Origin: Enoplolaimus lenunculus
Taxonomy: Eukaryota > Nematoda > Enoplea > Enoplida > Thoracostomopsidae
Assembly: GCA_030248215.1 (NCBI GenBank)
Contig: JASANG010001108.1
Coordinates: 1 to 64,000 of the forward strand
Reading direction: 5' to 3'
Length of the DNA: 64,000 bases
The position numbers and the translations under genes were made by a program. Of this stretch, positions 11,996 through 24,276 are shown in pieces (positions within the stretch are counted from its first letter, which is position 1; the number at the start of each line of letters is the position of its first letter). The notes under the pieces are model-generated. The model did not search any database, was not told the origin of the DNA, and saw only the letters and a program-made list of their open reading frames with translations.

Positions 11996-12372
11996 CAGGG
12001 TACAACCGGAATTCCGATTCCGATAAGAATTCTGATTCAGAACGAGTTCCGATTCCGATTGCACAATCAATCGGAATTGGAAATTTAAAATTTTAATTTT
12101 AATCTTACTTGTTGTGATACTTTGCATAAAAATTCTGTATTATTTATCTATTAAATTGCTTTCGATGAGTTAAATTATCAATAATTGATCGTAAATTAGC
12201 TTCTATGAGAACCAAAAATCATCGCCAACTTGTTCATGTAACCTTTTTGAAAAATGTTGTCAGCCAACAGACACCCTAAATAAACACGATATTTGTCAAC
12301 ACAAATTATCCGTAGAGGCACAAAAATTTCTAGCTCCGATTCCGGTATAATACAGTTCCGTTTTGTACCCTG
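11996..12372. mobile_element. hAT-like MITE, CAGGGTRCAA ends
   Basis: The ends are CAGGGTACAACCGGAATTCC and GTTCCGTTTTGTACCCTG. The flanks are CCACAAAC and CCGCAAAC, an 8-bp duplication with one mismatch, the hAT hallmark. The interior matches the copies at 42907 and 49886. Confidence 0.85.
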
Positions 12373-12380
12373 CCGCAAAC

Positions 12381-13690
12381 ACCTTAACACATTTTTCAAA
12401 AACTATGTTTAAGACACTTACTACCCAACATTTTCATATTATTTTAAAAGAAAAACGTCAATGTCGTGCATCAGCTTCTTTTCTCAAAAAACTCGCCATA
12501 CAATATATATATATTTAAATTCCTTTCAACGCAAGAGTCTACCATATATTGGCAACAAAATACATCCTGTTAAAATAAATATATAACACATTATGCACGA
12601 AGTAAAATTATGAAAACAATCAATACGAAATAGTAAAACAATTATTTGACTTCACCATATTTGCACAGAAAGTCTAAGGGTCAACTGTTTTATATGCGTA
12701 GCGTATCGTGGCTGGACCCTCAGAAACTCATCGAAACCACACCCCAAAAATTCCCGGAAACAACCTGACCTTTCCGTAATTTCCCAAAATTTTCAGCCCA
12801 TTCGATGTCTAAGCATATGAGAGTTATCTTTACGTGCGGTATAATATCATCGCCTGGTACCATCATTTCGTTTTAGCTTACAGTAGAAACAAAGCATCAC
12901 CATACCTATATTACGTTCGTTGTATTAGAAAATATACCGAACCATAGTATATGTCGTTTACGCTACATCGTATAAACTTGTTTACCTTATACTTTGCAAA
13001 TATGTTGAATTCAAATGACGACTGCCAAAGTTAATTGTCTCTTGTCTCGAGAAAAGTCAAAAGGAAAAGATTCTCAACCTAAACGAGTTTGCGTCCCAGG
13101 TAGTTGCTTGGACTTCCTAAACGTTCCAATCAAGGCAAGTTAGCATTCCAGCAGCTATTTGGTCTACCCTAAGCAACAATTGTTTAAGACGCTCCAGTTG
13201 CTAACTCGGGCAAAAATCCTACCACTTCCTTTACGACTCTCCCACACGCTATCTTATTCCTGGAACAGTAGTATTTATGAAACACAGAGTGGCACAAGTT
13301 TTCGCTCGATAATTTTCCATACTACCAATGCTTTGTAAAATCTATAAAAATAGAAATATATTTCTCGTTCGCAAATGTCGTTCACTGTTTGATAAAAAGT
13401 TGTCATATTTTTATTTATGCGCAAATAAAGAAATATCCACGAGACCAAGGCCTATATTAAAAGCTGTCAGACTATTTACACACAATATCAATTCAGATCA
13501 GGCAAATGTTATTAAAAACTAAAAATATTCAAAATAATTTGAGCCCAATTCGCATAATGCATATTCTGTCCATTGATTAACAGCAGCCTGCGAAACGTGT
13601 TATGGCTAGAAACATACAACTAAAGTTGCTATTTGCTTTCAAAAACAAAATACAAAATCTACGCTCATATTCTCAGTTATGTATAGTTAC
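12381..13690. other. Intergenic stretch, nothing recognised
   Basis: This is AT-rich sequence with scattered short open frames and no domain, splice or repeat structure that I can name. Confidence 0.35.
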
Positions 13691-13991
13691 CAGGGTGCGC
13701 ACGCGGAACTAAAGATACAAGAAAATTATCTGTTACAGAAAAATTAATTTGCAGCACAATTTATATTAAAGTAATACCGTAGCACCATTTACTGCTTATG
13801 CGGAAGCGTTTGTGAAATTCCTTGATTTCGCTAACGTTGTGGTATGCTCCGACTCATTGCTAAAAGAAACACAACAAATTTTGCAAACAATTTTAACTAA
13901 CTTTTGAAACTCAAAATTATAAACATCGAGAAAATTCTGCCAAAAAATACCGGAATTACCTACCGGAACTAGAGTTGCGGTTGCACCCAGA
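13691..13991. mobile_element. Degenerate hAT-like MITE
   Basis: It begins CAGGGTGCGCACGCGGAACT and ends GGTTGCACCCAG with CCGGAACTAG before it. The ends match the CAGGGTGCAA family but no clear 8-bp duplication is seen, so it is probably an old copy. Confidence 0.55.
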
Positions 13992-14296
13992 CACGTATAA
14001 TCAGATGTTGACAGATTTTATAATTTTTTAACTAGAGAATTTTGAATGCTGAAACGTCAGGCGTATAGTTTTTTCGTCAACCAGTAGCTCTACTTCTCCA
14101 CAATTTTTGAGATTCGATGCATGCAAAGTCCACTTGTTTGAAAACCTATTACTATGTACCTGTGCATTAGGTGCTGCAGACAGAGTTAAGAATACAATAC
14201 CTGCTCACCTGCAATTAAAAATTCCGAATTCACCTAACCGACAACTACGAATAGGGCGTAAATCAACCAGAAAAGGGGCTGGGGAAAGCAATTGCT

Positions 14297-16471
14297 TCAA
14301 CTAGCACCATAACAACACGCTGACCGCCACTTCGACGCTATTTCAGTAGTTGAATCTGTAAGGCGAAATCTGGCACGTTGGGATCGATCCAAACTATCGT
14401 TCGTGTAATCGGAATAATCATCAAGGCCACCGAGTGCAGAACCGGCTGAATGACGTGATTTAAGTTCTTTTGCAAGAGTAACAAACGCTGTATCAATGTT
14501 TGTCGCGTCTTTTGACGACGTTTCAAAAAAGTCTAGCATTCGAACGTCCGCAGAACATTCTTCGCCTTCCCACTTAGCAACATTTCGCTCAGACTCGAGG
14601 TCAGTTTTTGTCGCTGAAAAAAACAAATCATGTCTAAAAAATTTTGATGTCTTGGCTTCCAAGAATACATACTGATTCATTGTGGAATTGATCCGGGGCC
14701 AAAAATTTTACTGCAGCCAGCACCAACAGAGGTCAATCAGATTTCCATAGAAATGTGTTCCGATTCGTAAAAATTAAGGATGTTACGGATGCGGATGTTT
14801 CAAACTGTGTTGATACGGATGTTTCAAACCGTGTTGATACAGATGTTCAAAACTGATATCCGCGGATGCGGATGTTTTTCAAATTCTCCATTACAAGGTT
14901 TCAGATTTGTTCATTATATATTTCACTGTGTAAATTTTCAAAAATATGTACAAAACAGTTCAACGACTAAAAATAACACCGTTTATATATGTTACAGAAA
15001 AATGTTCAACTACTTCATTAGCCGCTTCTGCGAGAAAAGGGTAGACCGGTGGTGGAATGCATGATAAAACAAATTTGGGGCTAAAGCCATTATTCACTAC
15101 CTCTTTTCCTCATAGGGTATACTATATGCAACTAAATAAAAATAGTCAATATACGAATAAACATAGACGGTTCTAGTGTTTCATAATTTTTACATGTATG
15201 TACAGTGCAAAATCCCCACAAGACATGACAGCCCTCCAGGTTTCGAGTCTAGCTTCTATAGCCGCGGCTGATGGTAAACGCTTCGAACCCGTGACACTGG
15301 GCATCGAAGCCTAGCTTGAAATTAACAAAATGAAATTCAAAATATCGATGTAACAAGAGATTAACAGTTTCCAATGCCAATTTAAGTAAAAGTATCACAA
15401 AAATAAGTGCGGATGGAAAGATTCACACTTAGTTTTTAACGATGCGGACAGCCGCAACATCCGTAGTCAAAATTCCGTGTGTCTTAACACAGTATATAAC
15501 GCAACAGAAAAATGAATGTAACGAGATTTTAAGTGTAGCTTGAGTGAGGTAGTTTTGAAATTTGTACGTACGTCACACAAATTGAAATAACCAACCATGC
15601 TAAAATTTGGTCAACACTAAAACTTTTCAGGTCAAAGCTTAAAATTTCAAGTTATGTTAACGTACCGATGAGCAACTTGACAACATTTGGAGCAGCAAAC
15701 TTTGCAACATCATCCAACCATCTGCGAACATTAGCAAATGATTCACGCGATGTTATATCGTAGCAAATAATAATGCCATTCGCCGACCGATAATAGCTTT
15801 GCGTAATGGTTCGAAAGCGTTCTTGACCGCCAGTATCCCATATTTGCAGCTAACATAAATAAAATCATTTTTGTCATCGCGAATTATTTAAGACTAACGA
15901 GTATGGTTACTCTGTTACTATGACAAAGGTATTAACAAAAATGCATCCTATTCGTTAACACTCCTATGCTAAAATCAGACAAATTGCGGTAATAATTTTT
16001 AATGTTGCATCAATGACCATATACGTACGATTAGCAGAATGTTGCGGCATAGCGAACAGTTATATACAGATTCACATGTTTGGTTTTGTGTTTTCGAGCA
16101 CGACTACAGAAGCAAGTATTTTAGTTTGAGAAATTTTCATACGGGAAACCCTTACCTTTTTAAATTTTACAAAAATTTCGGGGTGAGGGTGACCTTCATC
16201 CGTTTGCCTACGCCCCTGGCATAACAAAAATGATTTCAAGATTAAACCTAAATATTACTTGTTACGAAATATAAATAATCTGTTGTATTACCTTTACGCA
16301 CTTGCCATCTAAAATGAGCGTTTTCGTCGTAAAGTCAACGCCGATCGTAGTACCCTGTCGTTCTAGAAATGTTCCTTTTTTAAATCGCTGAACAACGCAC
16401 GTTTTACCAACTCCCATGTCACCAACTAGGACGATTTTGAACAAATAGTCAAATGAGTCGTCGTATTCCAT
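14297..16471 (-). CDS. Rab GTPase, Rab43/Rab19-like (3 exons, 226 aa)
   Basis: This is a small GTPase of vesicle traffic. Exons on the minus strand are 16292-16471, 15666-15849 and 14297-14613, in phase. The start is ATG at 16471 ([12 protein letters not shown]); the frame extends upstream without a better ATG. G1 is GDMGVGKT, switch I has TTIGVDF, G3 is WDTGGQERF where most Rabs have WDTAGQE, G4 is TKTD where most have NKxD, and G5 is ETSSKD. The effector-side string [13 protein letters not shown] is typical of Rab43/Rab19. The C terminus is SACCYGAS, a double cysteine with four residues after it, probably geranylgeranylated but unusual in form. RAB43 of human is about 212 aa. It is head-to-head with TPRKB. 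Family certain; exact ortholog likely Rab43. Confidence 0.9.
14774..15475. mobile_element. GATGTT/CGGATG-ended repeat in Rab intron 2
   Basis: The left end has ATGTTACGGATGCGGATGTT followed by three copies of a GATGTTTCAAAC..GTGTTGATAC motif (about 29 bp). The right end has GATGCGGACAGCCGCAACAT. It looks like a terminal-inverted-repeat element with a small internal tandem repeat. A tRNA-like SINE fragment lies at 15220-15330. Confidence 0.45.
15215..15335. mobile_element. tRNA-derived SINE fragment
   Basis: This has CACAAGACATGACAGCCCTC then TATAGCCGCGGCTGATGGTA and CTTCGAACCC, matching the head and A/B-box layout of the SINE copies near 21160 and 63640 in degraded form. Confidence 0.45.
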
Positions 16472-17878
16472 AGATATCACAATATATAATATGATTTAAT
16501 TAACAGTGTACTAATATAAAATCAGGAAACCGCTTATTATCGTCTGACCTCATAAAATGCATGCACAATTTGAAGTCTAAAATGTGTAAATTTTAAAACA
16601 AATGCATGCTGTCGGATATTGTCCGTTGAAAGACTCGAATGCATAACAAATATGCATATAAAACTTAAACAGACGTATCAAAAATTAATACATATACAGA
16701 TACGTACACTGAAAACTATAACAGTGTTTATAAAATTTTCTATTCATAGTCATTTTCTAGTGAAAGGCAGCGAAACGCCAAAAGTGCTGTAGTCGTAACC
16801 AGAATTTCTGTCGCACTTACCGTGGTATTTTGGTCTTCGAGTAAAACTTTCTACAAAATCACTTAAAAATTCTCCAAATACCTAGCTAAGTGTTTACTCC
16901 ACAGCAACAAATTGAAAAATCCATCGGCATTGTGGAAGTTAAAAACAAATTCTGTTGCGCAAGTATACAACTCGTCACAAACTTATCACCTGTTTTCACA
17001 GTCGTTATATATTTACAAAAGTGTAAAATGAAACAAATTAACTCACACTGAAATGCATGAAAATAGAGCAGCTAAGATACACTGAGGGCAAAAACGATTT
17101 GCTGATTTATGAAGTCATATGGAGCAATCCGCAGAAACACAATCCACGGACCTCATTCTTTCACAATCATTTTTAAAATTCGGAAGTAAACCCGATGTTT
17201 GAATTAAGTTTTAGCTTAGACTTAGCCTAAGGTTTAGGAATATGTTTATAGACTATTATGGCACTGTTTATAAATAGGTTGTAATTCTTAAAAATTTAAA
17301 GTTTGTAACATGTATTTATAAAAGTGTCATAGCTAGGATCGGCAATTATAATCAATGATAAGAAGTGAGAGATGCCTTACAAGACGACTTAAATACTGTA
17401 TGAAGTGAAACCTCCTGAGATAGCAGTTAGTGACTCTCATAAGCAGCAAACTATTATCACTGTCCCAACGCTCGTTTCACAACGATCGTTTAACGTTGCA
17501 CTGTATAGTATGCTTTCTGACAGCGATCAATCGACAAATACAGTCGACGTGGGGCATGTGAGACAGGCTTGTCCTGGTGCATATGCAATATGAGCAATGC
17601 ACATTGTGTCAGTCGGCGATCAAAGCAGTTAGAGAGACGGGCTGCGTGCCGCAGTGGTAACAACGTCTGCATGACATGCAGAAGATCGCTAGTTCGAAAC
17701 CACTCGTAACTCGCTTTTTCAGCTGGTAGTAAAAGGTCTGAAGTTACCGTTCCTACCTAGACTGACAGTACGTACCTGTTCTGGCTTTTTTCGACATTAA
17801 AAATTCTTTTGAATTTACAAATTCAATTACCTGCTCATCATTAATTTAGATACGCGCTGCAAGATATATTTAATTGCA
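16472..17878. promoter_or_regulatory. Shared upstream region of the divergent Rab and TPRKB genes
   Basis: The two start codons face away from each other across 1.4 kb, so both promoters must lie here unless far upstream exons exist. No TATA box or initiator can be assigned with confidence. A tRNA-like SINE occupies about 17625-17760. Confidence 0.4.
17625..17760 (+). mobile_element. tRNA-derived SINE, head region
   Basis: This contains an A-box-like TGCCGCAGTGGTAACAACG and a B-box-like CTAGTTCGAAACCACTC spaced as in a tRNA. The flanking stem does not pair as a real tRNA acceptor, so a SINE head is preferred over a tRNA gene. It lies just upstream of TPRKB. Confidence 0.55.
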
Positions 17879-19816
17879 ATGGTTAAAGCAAAAAGTGAAG
17901 TATATGAAATAAAAAAAGATCCTTTTGATACCTCTGATGCGGGAATAAAACTTCGTGTTGCCTTGTTCCGCGATGTCAGAAATGCTGGTGAACTTCGCAA
18001 AGAAGTGGAAGCTGGAAATATTGAAGGCAGTTTAATTAAAGCAGAACTAGTAAGTTAACGGCATCTCAGTTGGCTGGTAATTTTTTACGATTATACGCTA
18101 TGAGTCGCTATATTAACTGCATACGCTCAATGCAAACACTTTTAAAAGGTTCAGCTTCATTTTGCCAAAGGATGTGCATTGTTATTTTGTTTTAAAAACC
18201 TGAATGTAAAAGTTGATAAGCAACTTAATCATTTCTATAATATTCATATACCAGTCTATATTTGTTTTTATAGGTTGGCGAAACGTTCATTCTGTTGGCG
18301 GCTGCAAGTCGTGCCGCTTCGGTAAAAGCGCACAATAAAATGGTAACGAAAACGATTCATTCCGAGGTTGTTTACTCGTTATCGCCTTCAAAAAATGTAA
18401 ATAAATACATATGTACCGTGCACAGCTTGCGTTGACTACTTAACATTTTAATACTTAGTTACGTATAATGCAAGTGAAACTAATTTGAGCTGGTAATATA
18501 TAGTTTTGTAACATTTGTGCATACAAAGTCGCAATTATTAATTGTCTTACACTGTGACAATCTGGGTTCATTTACTGAGTTTAAACAATTGCTGGCCTGG
18601 ATTCTTCATTTTTACTTTAGTTTGCAAAATTTGATGCTTCTTTACTTGCTCAAAAATGCTTACAATATTTTTAGCAATTGCACATGTAAAAAACTAGTAT
18701 CATGTTATTCGAGAACGCAATCAGGTAGGTTTGAACCGGATACGGTTGACGGGTTTTTGCTGAATATTAAACCGGTACTGGATATCCTTGGGATCTTTCG
18801 TGATGCTCAGGCAATGTTGTTTTCACTAATTTTCCAACTATGATATCTGCAATTCGAACTTTTGATAATTTAATGTTCCGCTGTTTAGATAACAGAATCT
18901 CTACGTTGCTTTGGTGTAAGCGACGACACAACAGATCTGTTAGTTGCAACAGCAGACGACGAAAAAGGTTCAAAAATGAACACAGTAGCCAAAAAGATTG
19001 ACGGAAAAGCTGTTCCGCTTACGGAGCTCAAAGATTGTGCAGATTACGAGCGCATAAAAGAGGTAATTCTTATATTTTCTTCAGCAATCTCAAGACATTT
19101 ACTTTAGTTATGGCTTATGGCAGCTGAGTGTAATACTCAGATACTCAGAGTTAAACAAGGTCAAAAGTACGTATGCCGCGGGCAGGGTGCAACCGGAATT
19201 CCGGTTCCGGTTCCGGTTCCGGCATTTTTTCACCTTCCGGTTCCGGTTCCGGTAAATTTTTACCGGATTTAAAAATTCCGGTGTTATAATTTGGCCGTTT
19301 TCTTAACTTTGCTAATTTTTAAAAATCTCTTTTGAAAGCCACTTGTACTCCGAATATAAGCCAATAATGGTGGATTTCACTTCAGTCGACGACGAAAATC
19401 TAAAATACAACAAATAAAATAAATACCTATGTTCGACTAAGGTTATTTCACAAATAATAGAGCAAAAAATAAGATTAAAATGAAATTTTTGGTGAAATGC
19501 ATTTTTCACTTTCCGGTTCCGGTAAAATTTTCAAATTCCGGTTCCGGTTCCGGTAAATTGTAATTCCGGTTGCACCCTGGCCGCGGGTCATGATTAAAAA
19601 TTACAATTTTTTGCTTTTTCCTTATCTCATGCAGCACTTTCATTCAAGGCTCTTAAATACTAAAGCTGTGATATTTTTAACGCTTATATGCGCGTATGAC
19701 GAGATTTCGTTTGTGTATTACTTTAGGTCTATCATGTAAAAGATCCGGAACTTAACAAAGGGAGCATAACAGATGCTATTTTGTCGCGAATTGTATCCAA
19801 AGACTATGTTGCATAA
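17879..19816 (+). CDS. TPRKB: TPRKB / CGI-121, KEOPS complex subunit (4 exons, 185 aa)
   Basis: TPRKB (Cgi121) binds the TP53RK/Bud32 kinase in the KEOPS complex, which makes the t6A modification of tRNAs. Exons are 17879-18049, 18274-18396, 18889-19062 and 19727-19816, all in phase 0. The peptide begins MVKAKSEVYEIK. Conserved blocks: FRDVRNAGELRKEVEAG, IEGSLIKAELV, FILLAAASRAA, MVTKTIHSEVVYSLSPSKNI, ESLRCFGVSDDTTDLLV, and the C-terminal SITDAILSRIVSKD. These match, by memory, human TPRKB ([46 protein letters not shown]), which is 175 aa. Every splice site is GT-AG with good consensus. A polyadenylation signal AATAAA lies at 20008-20013. Intron 3 carries a hAT-like MITE with an exact target duplication. 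The 5' neighbour is the divergent Rab gene. Confidence 0.95.
19183..19579. mobile_element. hAT-like MITE with perfect 8-bp target duplication
   Basis: The ends are CAGGGTGCAACCGGAATTCC and GTAATTCCGGTTGCACCCTG. GCCGCGGG is repeated exactly on both sides (19175-19182 and 19580-19587). The subterminal parts are runs of CCGGTT. It sits in TPRKB intron 3. The core is nearly the same as the reverse of the copy at 44389-44769, which suggests recent movement. Confidence 0.93.
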
Positions 19817-20007
19817 TAAATTTGGAGCTCAAGGTTTTGTCAATCACAACAATGTAGTCAATCATCGATTTGTACTTGAACGAATTTTGTGGGGTTGATT
19901 ACAACGAAAGCTGTGTGGCCACTGGCCAGTGTGTTGGTGGAATTGTTTATAAGTCTGATTACAAAAGTATCGTTTTGAGTTGTGTTTTAAGATGCACAAT
20001 TATTTAC

Positions 20008-20013
20008 AATAAA
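20008..20013 (+). terminator. Candidate polyadenylation signal of TPRKB
   Basis: AATAAA about 190 bases after the TPRKB stop codon. An overlapping AATAAA also sits right at the stop, so the used site is not certain. Confidence 0.5.
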
Positions 20014-20684
20014 TTCCTGAAATTTCTAATAGTGTGAAATGTCAATCTTCTTGGACTGAAGCCTATAGTTCAAACAAATTTGAATACGTATGTTATTGAC
20101 TTGATGAAACAAAACATATGGTAATATTATTACATATTTTCTATCAGTTCAAATTGTCAGGTTTTGTTTGATCATTGATTTCGCTAACATTGACTTCCGT
20201 TTTGCGCAGTGTTGGTTGTATGTTAAGTTTTGTAAAAAGTTGTGTTCCATGTTAAAATTATGTGCAAAACCTTCGTTGAATTTAATGAAGTGCTTTTGAT
20301 TGAAAATAATGCTTGTGTGTATGTTTGTTTTTATGCTTTTTTACTGCTGGACTTATAACATCTGAGTTTAAAGTATTCAGTGCTTAGGCTTGGTATATTG
20401 CTAAACAGTTTCAAGCGATTTATGACGCCAAATTTTGTATGCCTTTCTGTTCCAGTTGCAACTTGGTATTGCTAAATGGTATACATGTTGATTCAACGTG
20501 CAGAGGAAAATGATTTTTAAATATATTAAGATTTCATGAATTTACATTGTGCTGTACCTTCGCTTGCAGAAACCGTGTGCTTAATATTCTGCAGAAATCT
20601 TTCTTTGCAAGAGGCGCGAATTGTGACTTCGCTTTATAATCTGGGTAATATTTTGAATTGCTGCTGTTTTGTATAGCCAATTAT

Positions 20685-20877
20685 TATAGGGATGTGCCGA
20701 TCAGTAGGCGTCGGTAATATCGGCCCTTTCTTGAGTATTGGCATTGATACTTAAAAAATCGTCTGTCCTTTGCCTATCAATATCCTAAGCATCGTGTATT
20801 GAATTGGAGTCGTTATTGGCAAATTTTAAAGATATAAATCGGTATCGGAAAAAAATTTGGTATTGGCACATCCCTAA
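20685..20877. mobile_element. Second hAT-like MITE family, TATAGGGATGTGCC ends
   Basis: The ends are TATAGGGATGTGCC and GGCACATCCCTAA. CCAATTAT is repeated exactly on both sides (20677-20684 and 20878-20885). It is 193 bp with a core of CGGTATCGG-like motifs. This family differs from the CAGGGTGCAA one. Confidence 0.85.
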
Positions 20878-21149
20878 CCAATTATATAGTTTCTTGTTTA
20901 CCCGAATTTTGTACTTTTTGTGATGGCGCAGTTATAAATAAATATATTATAGTTCTTGTAAGTTGAGCGAATACTGCTGGAGTGCTGGTGTATTAGACTT
21001 GAAAGAAATTCCAAAATTTGCGTATTGGAATCAGTAACATTTTTCTTTACACTGTCACATTCTTCATTGTGGCTGATGCTTAAGGGCAGCTACAGAAAGG
21101 TTTCACTGCCTTGCACAGTGGTACTAGTTTTGTGTGCAATTATGGTGGT

Positions 21150-21435
21150 ACTCGCATGAATTTTTAACCTTTCTCACATGAATATTTTCTATTTCCCCTG
21201 ACTTACTTTTACGCTAGGATTCGAACTCCAGTGACTGGAGTGCGAGGCGTATACCATCACCACTCAGCTATAGGAGCTTGACGCTCGAGCTCGAGGGGGC
21301 TGTCACGTCTTGTGGTGATTTAGTACTATGTATACGTGTTGCAATTGTTAAACACGGTGCGATGTATATTATTTAACGTATATACACTGCGCTGAGTTGC
21401 ATACAGGCAACTCAATGTGAGAAGGGGTTAAGTAC
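21150..21435 (-). mobile_element. tRNA-derived SINE
   Basis: On the minus strand the A box reads TAGCTGAGTGGTGATGG and the B box GGAGTTCGAATCC. The tail holds GTTAAACACGGTGCGATGTA and ends at the ACCCCTTCTCACATT-type terminus. It is closely similar to 63640-63958. Confidence 0.8.
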
Positions 21436-22829
21436 GTGGAATAATATAAAGGCCTTGGATTTCGACAAATTCGTTGCGATCAGGTCTCGCTTGCTCGTGC
21501 CACAACCCTAACGCGTGTCCTATTTCGTGGGCAACAATGCCTGGTCGAGTACATCCCCAGCCAATTGATATCACTTGCCGTAGACCGGAACCAATTCGAC
21601 CGATTATTCGAAGCTTTACAGTAGTCTAAGCATATTCCTGGGCTAATCGTAATCTTAGATCTGAACTTCAACCTATGAATCAGCCTAAAATTGGGCCTAA
21701 TCATAAGATCCTCAGGACCATAAGCCTAGATTGTAGTAGTCCTTACGAAAACTTAACGCACTTAGTAGCGATCTAAGACAACGTTACTGTAACCGTTTTA
21801 GAGTGTAGGATAGGAAGTCAAAATATATGACGGTCTAAACGCTCAACAAAATTAACAAACAACGCAAATTTATTTATCATGCATACACAAATAGCAGTTT
21901 GAACGGAAGACAGAGCTAAGAGCAATTGCCAAAAGCGGTTCTTATTTTTTGAAAGATCCAATTTTATACGTAGATTGAACGTCAAACGATACTTTGTTAA
22001 AACTAATGTTCATGTTCTCCGTGCAACCCGGAACATTTTTAATAATTTTGTACCCAAAAAGTTTCTAACTACTCTGCGAAATGTAAACCGTCAAAAAGGA
22101 CATTCAACGCCCCCCTTAAAATTTTTGTGAAAAAGTTAGAAAAATTCCGTAACTCGTTAACAAGACGTCTCGTTGAGGGAAATTTCGACTTAAATCTGCA
22201 AGCTGCGTCTAACGGTTTTGGTTTAATATCTGCCTAACTTTTTGACAAAATTTTAGGGTCGACGAGGGGGGATCTTATGCCACACAAATCGAATTTTTCA
22301 AAAATTCAAATTCGAACGTGAAATGCTCAAAGCAGGTCAAGAGAAGTTGAAATATGCGAAAATTTTCAAAATCCTAATCTAAACTTTGTAAGTTCTACAA
22401 CTACACAGGTTCGTATCGGCAAGTTTAGCGTAAATTTGCCATAAACTTAAAAATATGTTAGTTTCACGTACAATTTGGGTTTAGTTAGTCCATCCAGCAA
22501 TTTAAATTGTACACAAACTCGACATATTGAAGTTTAGTTAAGCTTATAATTTAAGTTTCTAGAGTGTAGTTATATGCCACCATGCTATAGAACACCACAT
22601 AAGACGACACGTTTTGCGTAAACTGCATTCAACAATATTTTTTGCTACACAATACTCTGCATATGAATTGAACGCTTTTACACACACAATTACAAAATGT
22701 CATGGATAGACAATACATTGCAATTAATAAGATTACAGCAACAACAATCATAGTTGAAAAATCAAAACAAAGCAAACTGTCAGTCTTTTACAATTATTAG
22801 GGTTCCTCTTAACACATCATAGGTTATCT
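21436..22829. other. Intergenic stretch, mostly unrecognised
   Basis: This is AT-rich sequence between TPRKB and PTK7. Around 22040-22330 there are pieces like TTTCTAACT and AAATTTTTGTGAAAAAG that recall the GCGGCGGATCC-type repeat, but no firm boundaries are seen. Confidence 0.35.
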
Positions 22830-22830
22830 G

Positions 22831-22963
22831 GCCAATGTTACTTTTAGGGGCGTAACAGTAGATTAAGCGTACTCCTAAGCCTAAGCAAAAATGTAATCTG
22901 GAATCTAAACTCACTCTTTTACAGACCCACCAGAAATCTGGACGCCCCTAAAATGGACCGGTT
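22831..22963. mobile_element. GTTACTTT/TTAGGC-core MITE, short copy
   Basis: The left end is GGCCAATGTTACTTTTAGGG and the right side CTGGACGCCCCTAAAATGG. The core is reduced to a single CCTAAGCCTAAGC stretch. Confidence 0.65.
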
Positions 22964-24002
22964 ATCCGATACCAGTTTTAAGAATTGCAGAATTTTAGCA
23001 AACCTCAATTCTTCGTGAATGGCAAGAACGTTTCCTGCTGAGGTATTCAACGAAAATTTTCCAACATAAAATTCTTTGAACGCATTTGACTGAAATTTTG
23101 CGGCCAGGAGGGACGAAAACACTGCCAGGAGGCTGTGTTCCCTGTCCGCTCCCGTTAGTAGCGAAACTGGTTAAAACTATAATACAGTGAACTTTTACTC
23201 CGCAACCAGAAATTCTTCCCGAAATGCAACAAAATTCCCGGATGGGGCACGTAGAATTTGCCTAACATGAAATTTTCAGTTGAAAAAATTTTCAGCCCGG
23301 GGCTGCGAAGCCGTCGGCAGGGGTCCGCATCCGCCCACCACCCTCGTAGTTGCGGGCCTGGTGAAATTTGCTGGCGCTGCTGGCTTACTTTGAATGTTTC
23401 CATTGTTTTATCATAACCAGTCACACTGTAAACAGAACAGATACTCGTTCAGTCGTTTTATATCATTATAAGACACTCAAATTTTGACTCATTTTTATGA
23501 CACTTTAAAACCCAATCAATCGAAAAATGTCCAAAAACCATAATTTCAATCGGACTGTTGTTTTAAAATTTGGAAACTTTAAATTCAAAAAGTTGAAAAC
23601 AAAAACTTAAAATTCACAACACTGAAAACAAAAACTTAAAATTCACAACACTGAAAACATGACAAGATATTGAGAAATTTGCACCACAAACTATCCACTT
23701 ACTACTTATCAAATGTACCCAAAGAAATCGCATTATTCAGTATCAAAAGTGTTATCAAATTTACAATACCGTTCTGGTTTCGTCTAAACATTGCCAACAA
23801 TCAGCCGTGTATGTAGTTGTACCCTTTGTCCAATCTAGGCGTACTCTCTCGGACAGTGGGACCAAATTACTTTGAACGTTACCCTATATATTATATACTT
23901 TATCAAACATACCATACAAAGATAGAAAATAAACAAAACATATTGAGCAACTCACTGCATATACAGTATACCAGGCAAAATACAAATACATTTTGTAAAG
24001 CA

Positions 24003-24276
24003 CTATTCAGGCGTGCAAGTTTTTGCTGCGAGAACTTGCATCTGAAAATTGCACGCAGTACTTGCATTTTTTCATCAGCCAATGAGAAAGCGACTGCAAT
24101 AAATTCAGTGAATTTGCGTAGTTATTCACACATGTGAATTAAATTCCTAGCTATGATTTTTAATGAATTTTTTGCAGCTGTATGTTTTTCGAACGGGATT
24201 TTGGACAAAACTTGCAAGTGCAAGTTGCAACTGCAAGTTCTCGCAGCAAAAAGCCTGCACGTGTGAATAGGGCTTA
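24003..24276. mobile_element. MITE with GCACGTGTGAATAGGGC ends, copy 1
   Basis: The left end is GCACTATTCAGGCGTGCAAG and the right end GCACGTGTGAATAGGGC. Subterminal parts repeat TTGCAAGTGCAAGTTGCAA. A second copy is in PTK7 intron 3 at 36785-37045. Confidence 0.75.

Noticed and set aside
17625-17710. Candidate tRNA gene
   Set aside because: A- and B-box-like words are present but the acceptor stem does not pair; SINE head is more likely.
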